A stretch of DNA of 64,000 bases from Roseateles_E cavernae (lineage in GTDB: Bacteria; Pseudomonadota; Gammaproteobacteria; Burkholderiales; Burkholderiaceae_C), in NCBI RefSeq assembly GCF_040187885.1, contig NZ_JBDPLH010000003.1:565319-629318 (forward strand), read 5' to 3'. The notes under the pieces were generated by a model that was given only the letters and a program-made list of their open reading frames with translations, made no database searches and was not told the DNA's origin. Positions 52,581 to 61,798 of this stretch are shown here, piece by piece (positions within the stretch are counted from its first letter, which is position 1; each line of letters begins with the position of its first letter). The translations under genes were made by a program, and so were the position numbers.

Positions 52581-52628
52581 GCCAAGTCGCCGCAGCATGA
52601 ATAGATTTCTGACTGGATTGAGGGAGCA

Positions 52629-53336
52629 ATGATTCGGAGTGTTCTGAATTTCGTCGCGCGTTTGCTCAAGGGGCCGCAGTACAGATTGGCCGATGACATT
52701 CCACTGGGCGTGCTGCTCGGCCTGGGCTGGCGACGCGGCCTGGGCTTGCTGCGCGGCCTGCTGCGCACGGGCAAGACAGTGTTCATCGGCAGGCAGGTAT
52801 CGCTGGTCAACAAGGGTTTCCTGACGCTGGGCCGTGCGGTCACGCTGCAGGACGGTGTCTATATCGACGCCTTCGCTGCCAAAGGTGTGCGGATCGGCGA
52901 GCGCTGCAATATCGGGCCCTATGTGCGCATCCAGGCCACCGGGGTGATGACCAAGATCGGCACCGGGCTAGAGATGGGCCCCGATTGCGGCATCGGTGCC
53001 TTCTCCTTCATCGGCTGTGGCGGCGGCGTGAAACTCGGCCGCAATGTGATCATGGGGCAGTACGTCAGCTTTCACTCCGAGAACCACAACTACGACGACC
53101 TGAGCCGCCCGATTCGCGCGCAGGGTGTCACGCGTGCCGGCATCGAGATCGGCGACGACTGCTGGATCGGCGCCAAATCCACATTCATCGACGGAGCCAA
53201 GGTGGGATCCGGCGTGGTGGTGGCCGCCGGCAGTGTGGTGCGCGGCGAGGTCCCCGACAACGTGGTGATCGGTGGTGTGCCGGCCCGCGTGTTGCGCCGC
53301 CGTGGCGACGCACCGGCGGCCGAGGTGGCGCCATGA
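52629..53336 (+). CDS. Left-handed beta-helix (hexapeptide) acyltransferase
   Basis: This 235-residue protein has multiple hexapeptide repeats ([LIV]-G-x4) from about residue 60 to 215 (IGERCNIGPYVRIQAT, IGAFSFIGCGGGVKLGRNVIMGQYVSFHSENHNYDD). The motif HSENHNY is typical of the WcaF/NodL/LacA-like O-acetyltransferases. It probably acetylates a sugar of the exopolysaccharide unit using acetyl-CoA. The stop overlaps the next glycosyltransferase start by ATGA. Confidence 0.9.
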   Translation: MIRSVLNFVARLLKGPQYRLADDIPLGVLLGLGWRRGLGLLRGLLRTGKTVFIGRQVSLVNKGFLTLGRAVTLQDGVYIDAFAAKGVRIGERCNIGPYVRIQATGVMTKIGTGLEMGPDCGIGAFSFIGCGGGVKLGRNVIMGQYVSFHSENHNYDDLSRPIRAQGVTRAGIEIGDDCWIGAKSTFIDGAKVGSGVVVAAGSVVRGEVPDNVVIGGVPARVLRRRGDAPAAEVAP

Positions 53337-54520
53337 AGGTCTGCGTGCTGGCTCCCGATGTGCCGTATCCGGCCAATCGTGGCGGTCGCGTCGACGTGAT
53401 GCGGCGCCTGCTGGCGATGAAATCGTTCGGTCACGATGTGCTGCTGCTCACGCCGCAAGCGGACCGGGCTCATGAGAGTGAAGCCGACGCGACCCGTTAC
53501 CTGGCGTCCGTCGGCATCGACTGGCGCCAGATTCCCCGGCGTCGCGGCGCAGCGCTGCTGGGCAGCATGGTGATGAATGCCGGACGCCTGCCATTCTTCG
53601 TCGCGCGTCGGCATCCTGCCGGACAGGACATGGTCGAGCTGACGACAGCGGTGGAGGCCTTCGGGCCCGACTTGCTGTGGCTGGACGGCCCCTGGTTGTG
53701 GCCGCTGGCACGGCAGATCCGTCGGCGACGGCCCTGCGCGCTGGCCTACCGCTCACACAATGTCGAGCATCGCTATATGCAGGGCCAGGCTGCGCTGACG
53801 CGCGGCGCCCTGGCGAAGCTGAAGATGCGGCTGTCATTCGCCGGACTGGAAGCGCTGGAGCGAGCGGCCATCGCGGATGCCGACGCCTTCTTCGACATCT
53901 CGTTAGACGATTTGCAGTGGTGGCGCGTTCAGAGCGGTCGCTGGCTGCCACCGCTGCCTGTGTCCGGCAATGCTGGGGCTGCCGCCGTGGAGCGTAACGA
54001 TGTGGTCTTCGTCGGCAACCTCACCACGCCCAACAACGTGGCCGGCGTGCGCTGGCTGGTGGATGAGGTCATGCCGCTGGTACGCCAGCGCCGACCCGAG
54101 ATCCGGTTGCACGTGGTGGGTTCAAACCCGGCATCGGAGTTGGTGGCCCAGGTGGAACGTGGCGGTGGGGTGGTCGACAAGAACGTCGACGATCCTTTCG
54201 CCTTCATGCTCAGCGCCGGTGTGCTGGTGAATCCGGTGATGGCCGGCAGTGGAGTGCAATTGAAGATGTTGGATATGTTGATGACTGATCGCCCCATCGT
54301 GTCGGGCACGCAAGGCATGCGCGGCTTGCCCGAGTCTTTCCTCTCCCAGGTCAGGCTGGCAAAGACACCGCAGGAGTTTGCCGAGCAGATCATCGCCAGC
54401 GTCGATGACGAAGCGGTCGATGTGCCCGGCCGCCAAGCGCTGCGCCGCATGTTCGACGCCCGCGCTGTTGACGATGCCTTGAATCAATGCGTGGCCTTGG
54501 CCCAGGGGCGCGGCGCATGA
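53333..54520 (+). CDS. Family 4-type glycosyltransferase
   Basis: This 395-residue GT-B enzyme opens MKVCVLAPDVPYPANRGGRVDVMRRLLA, with the Gly-rich acceptor-side loop. Its C-terminal donor-binding domain includes VVFVGNLTTPNNVAGVRWLVDEVMPLVRQRRPEIRLHVVGSNP and the late NPVMAGSGVQLKMLDMLMTDRPIVSG. The layout resembles sugar transferases of the WcaI/PEP-CTERM-associated Stp1/2 kind. It is coupled by ATGA to both neighbours. Specificity is unknown. Confidence 0.88.
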   Translation: MKVCVLAPDVPYPANRGGRVDVMRRLLAMKSFGHDVLLLTPQADRAHESEADATRYLASVGIDWRQIPRRRGAALLGSMVMNAGRLPFFVARRHPAGQDMVELTTAVEAFGPDLLWLDGPWLWPLARQIRRRRPCALAYRSHNVEHRYMQGQAALTRGALAKLKMRLSFAGLEALERAAIADADAFFDISLDDLQWWRVQSGRWLPPLPVSGNAGAAAVERNDVVFVGNLTTPNNVAGVRWLVDEVMPLVRQRRPEIRLHVVGSNPASELVAQVERGGGVVDKNVDDPFAFMLSAGVLVNPVMAGSGVQLKMLDMLMTDRPIVSGTQGMRGLPESFLSQVRLAKTPQEFAEQIIASVDDEAVDVPGRQALRRMFDARAVDDALNQCVALAQGRGA

Positions 54521-55677
54521 GAGTCCTCGTCGTCCATTCCTCCGCCGACCTCTACGGCTCGGACCGTTCGCTGCTCGATTTCGTGCGCCTGAACTCGGCG
54601 CGCTTCGATATCTCGGTGGTGCTGTCCGAGAACGGCCCGCTGGTCGAACACCTGCGCCGGGCCGGCGCGAGGGTCGAGATCGGGGACGTCTGCAAGGTGC
54701 AGCGCTCGATGTTCTCGCCGCGCGGCCTGCTGCAGGCCATCGGCTCGGCCTGGCGCTCGCGCCGGCTGCTGCGCAGCGTCGGCGGCGAGCAGGGTTTCGA
54801 CATCGTCTACTCGAACACCGTGGCCCTGTTCGGCGGCGCGCTCTATGCGATGCTGGCCCGGCGCCCGCATGTCTGGCATATCCGCGAGATCATCGCCAGC
54901 TCGCCCAAGCTGGCGGCGGTGTTCAAGCTGATCGTCAGCCGCCTGTCCACCCGCATCATCTGCAACTCCAACCAGACCCGCGACTGGATCGCCACGCCAC
55001 ACAGCGCGCCGCTGTGCCGTGTGATCTGGAACGGCGTGGGCCTGGCCGCGCCGCCGGGCACCCGCGACGCCGAGCGCGCTGCGCTGGGTGTGGCGCCCGA
55101 CGATCTGGTGTTCGCACTGGTGGGCCGCATCAATGGCTGGAAGGGCCAGGGCCTGCTGGTGGATGCGTTCGCGCAGCTGTGCGCGCAAGGGCAGCGCGGC
55201 ATCAAGCTTGCCATCGTCGGCTCGGCCTACACCGGCCAGGAACATTACGAGACCGAGCTGCGCGCCAAGATCGCCGCCAGCGGCTGCGCCGAGCAGATCC
55301 GTCTGCTGCCGTTCCGGGCCGATGTCGACGCGGTATGGGAGGCCTCCGATGTGGTGGTGGTGCCCTCCACCGAGCCCGAGCCCTTCGGCCGCGTGGCCAT
55401 CGAGGCCATGGCCTTTGCCAAGCCGGTGATCGCGGCCGGCCACGGCGGCCTGCTCGACATCGTGGCCGACGGCGAGACCGGCCTGCTGTTCAAGCCGCGC
55501 GACGCCGCCGCGCTGGCCGAGGCCATGGCCCGGCTGGCGGCCGACCCCGTGCTGCGCCAGACCATGGGTGAGCGTGCGCGCGAACGCCAGCAGCGCATGT
55601 TCTCGGTGGAGGCCTATGCGCAGAGCGTGGGTGACTGCCTGCAGGACGCCAAGACAGTGGCTGACGCCGCGCGCTGA
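54517..55677 (+). CDS. Family 4 glycosyltransferase
   Basis: This 386-residue GT-B enzyme starts MRVLVVHSSADLYGSDRSLLDFV; the upstream in-frame ATG at 54487 lies inside the previous gene. The C-terminal GT4 domain has LVGRINGWKGQGLLVDAF, the segment VVVVPSTEPEPFGRVAIEAMAFAKPVIA with the E-x7-E motif, and GLLFKPRDAAALAEAM. It adds a sugar to the repeat unit in the cytoplasm. GC content and codon use match the eps genes. Confidence 0.92.
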   Translation: MRVLVVHSSADLYGSDRSLLDFVRLNSARFDISVVLSENGPLVEHLRRAGARVEIGDVCKVQRSMFSPRGLLQAIGSAWRSRRLLRSVGGEQGFDIVYSNTVALFGGALYAMLARRPHVWHIREIIASSPKLAAVFKLIVSRLSTRIICNSNQTRDWIATPHSAPLCRVIWNGVGLAAPPGTRDAERAALGVAPDDLVFALVGRINGWKGQGLLVDAFAQLCAQGQRGIKLAIVGSAYTGQEHYETELRAKIAASGCAEQIRLLPFRADVDAVWEASDVVVVPSTEPEPFGRVAIEAMAFAKPVIAAGHGGLLDIVADGETGLLFKPRDAAALAEAMARLAADPVLRQTMGERARERQQRMFSVEAYAQSVGDCLQDAKTVADAAR

Positions 55678-55715
55678 ACAGGTCGCGGTGGGCCACAACC
55701 AGGGAGGATCAATCG

Positions 55716-56864
55716 GTGACGACAACAGCAAACACAAGTACACAGGTGCAGCAGACGCTGCGCATTCTCGGCACGCGCGGCGTGCCTGCCGCGCATGGCG
55801 GCTTCGAGACCTTTGCCGAGTATCTGGCCCTGCATCTGGTGGCGCAGGGCTGGCGCGTCATCGTCTATTGCCAGGAGGAGGGCGCCGGCCCGGTGTTCGA
55901 GGACCGCTGGCAGGGCGTGGAGCGGGTGCGCATTCCCGTCGAGGGCAGCGGCCCGCGCAGCACCATCGCATTTGACTGGAAGGCCACCGCTCATGCAGCG
56001 GGCCACCGCGATCTGTGCCTCACGCTGGGCTACAACACGGCGATCTTCTGTGCCTTGCTGCGACTCAAGGGCATTCCGAACGTCATCAATATGGACGGCA
56101 TCGAATGGTCGCGCGCCAAATGGGGGCCGGTCGCCAAGACCTGGTTCTGGATGAATGACTGGGCCGGCTGCTGGCTGGGCAATCATCTGGTGGCCGACCA
56201 CCCCGAGATCAAGCGGCACCTGAGCACGCGCGTGAATCCCGACAAGATCACCACGATTGCCTACGGCGCCGATCACCTCACTCACATGCCCGAGGAGCCT
56301 GTGCGCGCCCTGGGGCTGGAGCCCGGTCGCTACATGACCCTCGTCGCGCGTCCCGAGCCCGAAAACTCCATCCTTGAGGTGGTGGCCGGTTTCTCGCAGC
56401 GCCCGCGTGGCATGCTGCTGGCGGTGCTGGGCAACTACAACGACGCCAATCCCTACCACCGTGCGGTCAAGGCGGCTGCAGGCCCCGAGGTGCGCTTCCT
56501 GGGCGCCATCTACGACAAGCCGGTGGTGCAGGCCCTGCGCTTCTACTGCGCCGCCTATGTCCACGGCCATCAGGTCGGTGGCACCAATCCTTCGCTGGTG
56601 GAGGCGCTGGGCGCCGGCAATGCGGTGATCGCGCATGACAACCGCTTCAACCGCTGGGTGGCAGGGCCGGGGGCACGGTATTTCGGCGACGCCGAACAAT
56701 TCTCAGCCGTAATCGATGAGTTGCTCGATCCGCAGTCTCAGAGCATGTGCGCTATGAGAGATGCGAGCACGGCTCGCTTCCTCCAAGAGCTGACTTGGCC
56801 GCATATCTTGGTCCAATACCAACAGTTGCTGGAGCGTGTAAGCCCCGGCCGAGCGGGTAAATGA
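55716..56864 (+). CDS. DUF1972-domain glycosyltransferase (rhamnosyltransferase-like)
   Basis: This 382-residue GT-B enzyme has an N-terminal DUF1972-type domain (LRILGTRGVPAAHGGFETFAEYLALHLV) as in rhamnosyltransferases, and a C-terminal GT1/4 domain with GHQVGGTNPSLVEALGAGNAVIAHDN. It starts with GTG at 55716 behind the strong ribosome site AGGGAGGA at 55701-55708. Its stop overlaps the following acyltransferase gene by ATGA. The last 40 codons become less GC-rich, marking the edge of a compositionally different stretch. Confidence 0.9.
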   Translation: MTTTANTSTQVQQTLRILGTRGVPAAHGGFETFAEYLALHLVAQGWRVIVYCQEEGAGPVFEDRWQGVERVRIPVEGSGPRSTIAFDWKATAHAAGHRDLCLTLGYNTAIFCALLRLKGIPNVINMDGIEWSRAKWGPVAKTWFWMNDWAGCWLGNHLVADHPEIKRHLSTRVNPDKITTIAYGADHLTHMPEEPVRALGLEPGRYMTLVARPEPENSILEVVAGFSQRPRGMLLAVLGNYNDANPYHRAVKAAAGPEVRFLGAIYDKPVVQALRFYCAAYVHGHQVGGTNPSLVEALGAGNAVIAHDNRFNRWVAGPGARYFGDAEQFSAVIDELLDPQSQSMCAMRDASTARFLQELTWPHILVQYQQLLERVSPGRAGK

Positions 56865-57988
56865 TGAAGGCTCCCCCTTTGTTTGGGCAATCACGGTTGG
56901 CCGATTTCACATCGGGACGCGACAACAACTTCAACCTGATCCGCTTTCTGGCCGCTACGTTGGTGCTCGTATCGCACAGTTTTGCACTCAGCACCGGCCG
57001 CGCTGATTTGGAGCCTTTTCGTACCCAACTCGGCTTGAGCTTGGGAGATATGGCTGTTTGTGTGTTCTTCGCAGCCAGCGGATTTTTGGTTACAGGCAGC
57101 CTGCTGTCCCGGCAAAGCTTGAAAGAGTTTGTGTTGTCTCGGGCGTTGCGCATCTACCCCGGGCTTTGGGCCGCGCTGCTGCTGACAGTGATATTTACTG
57201 GGTTGTGTATCAGCACTGTGAGTCTGATGGAGTTTTTTGCAACCCCACTGACTTGGAAATATCTCGCCAACAATGCGTTGATGCTCAGAAGTGTTGAGCA
57301 TTTTCTACCCGCGACTTTTCAGGACATTCCGTGGCCGCGTGCGGTCAATGGCTCTTTATGGACCTTGCCGCTTGAGCTACGTATGTATCTCGTCTTGGCT
57401 GGTCTGTGGCTGCTGGCGGGATTGCTGCGCCTACGCAACGCGCCAAACTTCATACGCTTCTGCTGTTTGGTGCTGGCTGTCGCTGGCTTCGCCTACAGCG
57501 CAAGCATGGCTGACCCATGGGCGCATGGTGGTCGCTTTTTTCTTCTGGGCGGTTTCTTCTTTACCGGCGCTGCGCTGCGGGCTTTCCAGGGGCGCATCCC
57601 GATGTCTGCAACCCTGGCCTGGTTTGCACTGCTTGCGCTGATCGCGACCGCACTGATGGGCGGGCGAATTTTCTGCCTAGGCTATGCCCTGCTGATGCCG
57701 TATTTGGTGCTCGCTGCAGCCTATCTTCCGGATGGTGGGCTTCGCGTATTCAACCGATTTGGCGACTATTCCTATGGAATCTACATCTACGCTTTTTTTG
57801 TTCAACAAGCCTGCGTCCATTTCTTCCCCGGAATGGGTCCTTATGTCTTGATGCTGCTGTCTTTTGCGGTGACGCTTTTGCTTGCCATCTGCTCATGGCA
57901 CGCCATTGAATCTAGGGCCATGGGCTTGAAAGCTCACCTCATCGGCATGGCACGCGGCGCGTCTGCTGAATCACGGCAATTGGCATAG
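56861..57988 (+). CDS. Membrane acyltransferase, family 3 (OafA/YrhL-like)
   Basis: This 375-residue protein has about ten helices. The acyltransferase-3 pattern is DNNFNLIRFLAATLVLVSHSFAL, with the catalytic His, then SRALRIYPGLW with the conserved Arg, and a late FGDYSYGIYIYAFFVQQ. It transfers an acyl, often acetyl, group to the sugar on either side of the inner membrane. Its base composition is visibly lower in GC than the genes before 56700 and after 58160, with T-rich third positions, so this gene is a likely recent acquisition. It ends the rightward cluster and is convergent with the PL8 gene across a 175-bp featureless gap. Confidence 0.9.
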   Translation: MMKAPPLFGQSRLADFTSGRDNNFNLIRFLAATLVLVSHSFALSTGRADLEPFRTQLGLSLGDMAVCVFFAASGFLVTGSLLSRQSLKEFVLSRALRIYPGLWAALLLTVIFTGLCISTVSLMEFFATPLTWKYLANNALMLRSVEHFLPATFQDIPWPRAVNGSLWTLPLELRMYLVLAGLWLLAGLLRLRNAPNFIRFCCLVLAVAGFAYSASMADPWAHGGRFFLLGGFFFTGAALRAFQGRIPMSATLAWFALLALIATALMGGRIFCLGYALLMPYLVLAAAYLPDGGLRVFNRFGDYSYGIYIYAFFVQQACVHFFPGMGPYVLMLLSFAVTLLLAICSWHAIESRAMGLKAHLIGMARGASAESRQLA

Positions 57989-58163
57989 ATGGCGGTGGCT
58001 GTAGAACTGCCGTCAACGGAGTCATCTACAGCTACGTCAACAGCCCACAGCTCCGAGTTGCCTTAGAAGGCTGGCAAGGCGCCAAGCAAAGGTGCGAATA
58101 ATCAGCATTGGCTTCGGCGCAATTTCAGCCCTCTCAGGTGCATCCAACCGCAATCTCATAGGG

Positions 58164-60287
58164 CTATGAGGCATCAGTGCGGAGCACGGCTTTTGCATAT
58201 GGCGCTTGGGGTGTCCGTGCGGCGGTGGCTGGGCACTTGACTTGGGCCACGCCCAGCGACGCGCCGTTTTCCAGCATCTCCAGCCGCACGGTGGCGCCGC
58301 CGCCCGTGGGATCGTCCACCAGCAGTTGCCAGGTCGAGCCATCTGCCTTGGCCATCAGCACGCAGGGCTTGTCGGCCGTCAGTGAACGCCCGTTGCCTAG
58401 CGCGAGGCTGCCCGCTGCGTGAAAGACGGCGGCCAGACGCTTGGCGTTGTCCAGGCTGACTGCTTGCACGACGGCGCTGTTCGCGAGGATGACCGGGGCG
58501 GCGATGCCGGCTGCTTCGGCAGGTCGGCTGGCCGCGAAGGACACGGCGTAGGCGTAGTGCGCACCGTCCGGCTTGATGCCGTGGTCTATGCCCAGCGTGA
58601 GCACAGGGGCGGCCGCATTGGTCGTGCCGAGGGCGGGGTTGGAGGGGTCTTTGCCGGGCTGCTGCTTTTGCGCGAGCTGCAACTGGTTGTCCTTGGCATC
58701 GAGCAGCAGATAGGTCACGCCGTCATGCCATACCCAGCGCAGGTCGGTGCGTGTGCTGGCGCCGGTGTTGCCGCTGATCTTGCCTTGGTCGGTGTGCACA
58801 TCGCCGAGCCAGCGGGTTTGGTTGAGCGTGGTACGGACCGCCTTGGGGTGCTCGGAACTGATGTCGCTGCCCAGTGCCACGAGCATGTCCTCGAACAGGA
58901 ACCAGGAACGCTTGGCCTGCGTCTGCTGCAGCTTGAGTTGCAGCGTGGCCAGCCCCCAGCTTCCGTCCGAGAGCACGCCCGCAAAGACCGCATGGCCGTG
59001 CTGATAGCCCTTCAGCGGCGGCACCTCGGCCGGCGCCGTGAGGCCCGGCAGGGCAGACCAATCCCAGAGCGCCTGCAGCCCTTCGTATTCGCTGTCACGC
59101 CGAACGATGTAGCTGACGCCGAAGGGCAGCCAGTAGCCCAGCAGGTTTTCGCCATTGCCGCTCTCCGTGCCGTAGTTGCGTTTGGAGGTGACCTTGACGG
59201 AGAAGTAGCCCCGCGCCGTCTGGTGGGCGATGAAATCGGAGCGCCAGTACGCACGGTTGTAGGGCTGGGCCAGCTTCGATTCGGGCGCTTCGAGTCGCCG
59301 GATGGCCTGCTGCAGCTGCGCTTGCCGCGAGGGCGTCGTCGCGGCCAGGGCTTTCGTCGCGGGCAGCAGCTTCAAGGTCTGGGGTGCGGCGGATTTCCGG
59401 GTGAAGGCGCGGCCCATCGCCCCCCAGTCCAGCCAGCTGCCACGGATCAGCGGCATGATGCCCTGGGTGGCAAAGTCGGCGAGCGTTTCGAGCCGTTCGG
59501 GCGCGAAGGCCCAGGGCGTGCCGGCCAGCCAGGTCGCGACACGCGCGTTGTCCTTGAGGAACTCCAGACCATAGCCGCCGGAGTAGAGCTGGGGGCCATG
59601 CTGATGGAAGGAGAGGTCGGGCTGGATGCCTTCCTCGGTGGTGATGAGCAGCGTTTTTTGCATCGCCGCACTGGCCTGGTGGAGGTCGTCGGTGTTGCGC
59701 AGCAGCGCGCCTCTGACGATTTGCTGCGTGGCATACCAGGTCAGATTCTGGCCGGTGACTCGATCCGCTTGCTGCACGCTCTTGGGCATGGTGAGCAAGG
59801 CGATCGACGCTGCCATCACGTCGTCGGGCAGCTCGTCTTTGAGCAGCACCAGAATAGGCATCAAGGCGAGTTGCGCCCCTATGGTGTTGTGCCACCAGTT
59901 TTCGGAGGAGGGGCGCCGACTCAGCCAGGCGCGCAAGCCGTCAATGACCGCGCGCTTCGCGGTGCTGGCGTCATGGAGCGGATCGGATGGCGTCTGTATC
60001 GACACGGCGATGGCCCGCAGCCGTTCCAGATGTTGCACGGGGTTCCAATAGCCGACGGATTGATCGGCATAGTTCACATCACTCCACAAACCGGATGACG
60101 CTTGCCTGGCGAGGAAGGTTTTTGAGCCGCGTGTCGAGACCTGCGCCAGATAGTCGGCCCTGAGTCGTTGCAGCACCGTCTCGAAGGGGTCCGGCGACGT
60201 CGCCGCGCCGGCGATGCCGGGCCAGCTCCCTTGGGGCAGGGTGATGGCCAGGCCGGTCAGGACCTGTCGTCGTGTGGGTTTGCGCAT
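58164..60287 (-). CDS. Polysaccharide lyase family 8 (hyaluronate/chondroitin/xanthan lyase-like)
   Basis: This 707-residue protein starts MRKPTRRQVLTGLAI, a twin-arginine-like export signal, behind GGAAGAA; a start 11 codons earlier is possible. The alpha/alpha-toroid domain holds the PL8 active site: the aromatic patch W131-W132 in ENWWHNTIG, Asn181 in VTGQNLTW, His230 in SFHQHG and Tyr239 in SGGYG, with the His-Tyr spacing of nine residues seen in hyaluronate lyases. Central and C-terminal beta-sandwich domains follow (YFSVKVTSKRNYGTESGNGEN). PL8 enzymes cut uronic-acid-containing glycans by beta-elimination. Lying beside the exopolysaccharide genes, it may trim or recycle the cell's own polymer. 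Foraging on external glycans is the alternative. Confidence 0.91.
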   Translation of the reverse strand: MRKPTRRQVLTGLAITLPQGSWPGIAGAATSPDPFETVLQRLRADYLAQVSTRGSKTFLARQASSGLWSDVNYADQSVGYWNPVQHLERLRAIAVSIQTPSDPLHDASTAKRAVIDGLRAWLSRRPSSENWWHNTIGAQLALMPILVLLKDELPDDVMAASIALLTMPKSVQQADRVTGQNLTWYATQQIVRGALLRNTDDLHQASAAMQKTLLITTEEGIQPDLSFHQHGPQLYSGGYGLEFLKDNARVATWLAGTPWAFAPERLETLADFATQGIMPLIRGSWLDWGAMGRAFTRKSAAPQTLKLLPATKALAATTPSRQAQLQQAIRRLEAPESKLAQPYNRAYWRSDFIAHQTARGYFSVKVTSKRNYGTESGNGENLLGYWLPFGVSYIVRRDSEYEGLQALWDWSALPGLTAPAEVPPLKGYQHGHAVFAGVLSDGSWGLATLQLKLQQTQAKRSWFLFEDMLVALGSDISSEHPKAVRTTLNQTRWLGDVHTDQGKISGNTGASTRTDLRWVWHDGVTYLLLDAKDNQLQLAQKQQPGKDPSNPALGTTNAAAPVLTLGIDHGIKPDGAHYAYAVSFAASRPAEAAGIAAPVILANSAVVQAVSLDNAKRLAAVFHAAGSLALGNGRSLTADKPCVLMAKADGSTWQLLVDDPTGGGATVRLEMLENGASLGVAQVKCPATAARTPQAPYAKAVLRTDAS

Positions 60288-60358
60288 CGTTGCGATTTCT
60301 TCCAGGCTGTTGAATGGCATGCAGCCCGGACTCTACAGCGCCGTCGTGACGCCGTGCT

Positions 60359-61798
60359 TCAGCCGAAGAGTGCCGGCCCGGCGCTGAAGCTGGAGAGGTT
60401 CGGCAACACCAGCTGCTGTTCCGCCGCGCTCAGCCCCATCCAGCCGGACAGGCTGCCGGCAAGCTGGGTGACGCTGGTGGTGGGCAGCAGGCGGCCCGAG
60501 CCGACATCGGTGTCGGTGCCCAATGCGGTGACAGGGAAGCTGCCCAGCATGCGCTTGCCCCTGACGGCACCGCCGGCGACCAGGTGGTGGCTGCCCCAGC
60601 CGTGGTCGCTGCCGTCACCATTGCTGAGCAGAGTGCGGCCGAAGTCCGAGGCGGTGAACAGCGTGACGTTGTTCTGCAGCCCCAGGCCGTTCAGGGCCGC
60701 CATGAAGTAGTTGATCGACTGTGCCAGCTGGGCCATCTGCGCCGGTTGGTCGCGCATCTGGTTGGCATGGGTGTCGAAACCGCCCATCGACACCATGAAC
60801 ACCTGGCGCTTCATGCCCAGCGTCTGGTTGGCCGCGATGATCTGCAACACCATGCGCAGCTGGCGCGCGAGGTTCAGCTTGTCCAGCGTGGTGTCGGCCG
60901 CATTGACCTGCGCGATGGCCGTGCCGGGGATGGCCGGCACGTTCACGCCCGCCAATGCCGTTTGAAGTGCTGCGTTGGCGCTCAGGCTGCGCTGCATCAC
61001 GCGGGCGTATTCCATCTGCAGGCGGTCCGTGGCGGTGGCCGCATAGGCCCGCTGCAAGGCGCCGCCGGCGCTGGTGGAACCGAAGATGCCGGTGCTGCCT
61101 ACGGCGCTGGCCGAGACCGGCCCTTCCACGCCCACCTGGTACTGGCTGACATTGCTGCCCGACAGGAACACGGCGTTGCCGCTGGCCGACACGGCGGTGA
61201 ACACCGGATGCGCGTTGGCCGACATCAGGATGTCGCCCATGCGCCCGCCCCAGCCGGAGCGGGCCCCTTCGGGGGCCAGGCTCTGCCAGGTGGAGGCCTG
61301 GTCGTTGTGCGAGAACAGCTTGGCGGGCACGCCCATGCCTGCGGCGTACTCGGCCTTGCTGATCGGTCGCACCAGCGGGCCCACATTGGACACGATGGCG
61401 GCCTGGCCGGCTTCGTACCACTCGCGCACCGGCGCGAGTTCCAGCGGCATGCCGAAGCTGCGCCCGCTGGCCTGGCCGGTGACGGTGATGCCTTGCAGGC
61501 GGTTGGCTGCCCAGGCCAGCTCGCCCCGCGCTCCGGCGTACTCGGCATAGCCCGAGGCGTCGATCGGTACCACCCAGTTGTGGGTGTCGCTGCCGCCGTT
61601 CATGTACAGGCACACCAGCGCCTTGTAGCCGCTGGTGGTGGCGGCCTGGCTGCTCTGGCTGGCCAGCGCGGCCAGGCTGGCCAGGCTGGTGACCAGGGGC
61701 AGGCCACGCTGCGGAATGGCTGCACTGGCGGCCAGGCCGCTCACGGCACGAAGAAAGCTGCGGCGCGAGGCGTCCGCACGGTAGGGTTTGCTAGTCAT
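60359..61798 (-). CDS. DUF1501 domain protein, Tat-type signal
   Basis: This 479-residue protein has an export signal with RRSFLRAVSGLAASAAIP (twin-arginine type). The DUF1501 pattern is KALVCLYMNGGSDTHNWVVP, MGGFDTHANQMRDQPAQMAQLAQSINYFMAALNGLGLQNNVTLFTASDFGRTL and DHGWGSHHLVAGG, which resembles the sulfatase/phosphatase superfamily metal sites. These proteins are regularly encoded after DUF1800 partners, and here the start overlaps the DUF1800 stop by ATGA. The function is unknown; extracellular or periplasmic location is likely. Confidence 0.92.
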   Translation of the reverse strand: MTSKPYRADASRRSFLRAVSGLAASAAIPQRGLPLVTSLASLAALASQSSQAATTSGYKALVCLYMNGGSDTHNWVVPIDASGYAEYAGARGELAWAANRLQGITVTGQASGRSFGMPLELAPVREWYEAGQAAIVSNVGPLVRPISKAEYAAGMGVPAKLFSHNDQASTWQSLAPEGARSGWGGRMGDILMSANAHPVFTAVSASGNAVFLSGSNVSQYQVGVEGPVSASAVGSTGIFGSTSAGGALQRAYAATATDRLQMEYARVMQRSLSANAALQTALAGVNVPAIPGTAIAQVNAADTTLDKLNLARQLRMVLQIIAANQTLGMKRQVFMVSMGGFDTHANQMRDQPAQMAQLAQSINYFMAALNGLGLQNNVTLFTASDFGRTLLSNGDGSDHGWGSHHLVAGGAVRGKRMLGSFPVTALGTDTDVGSGRLLPTTSVTQLAGSLSGWMGLSAAEQQLVLPNLSSFSAGPALFG

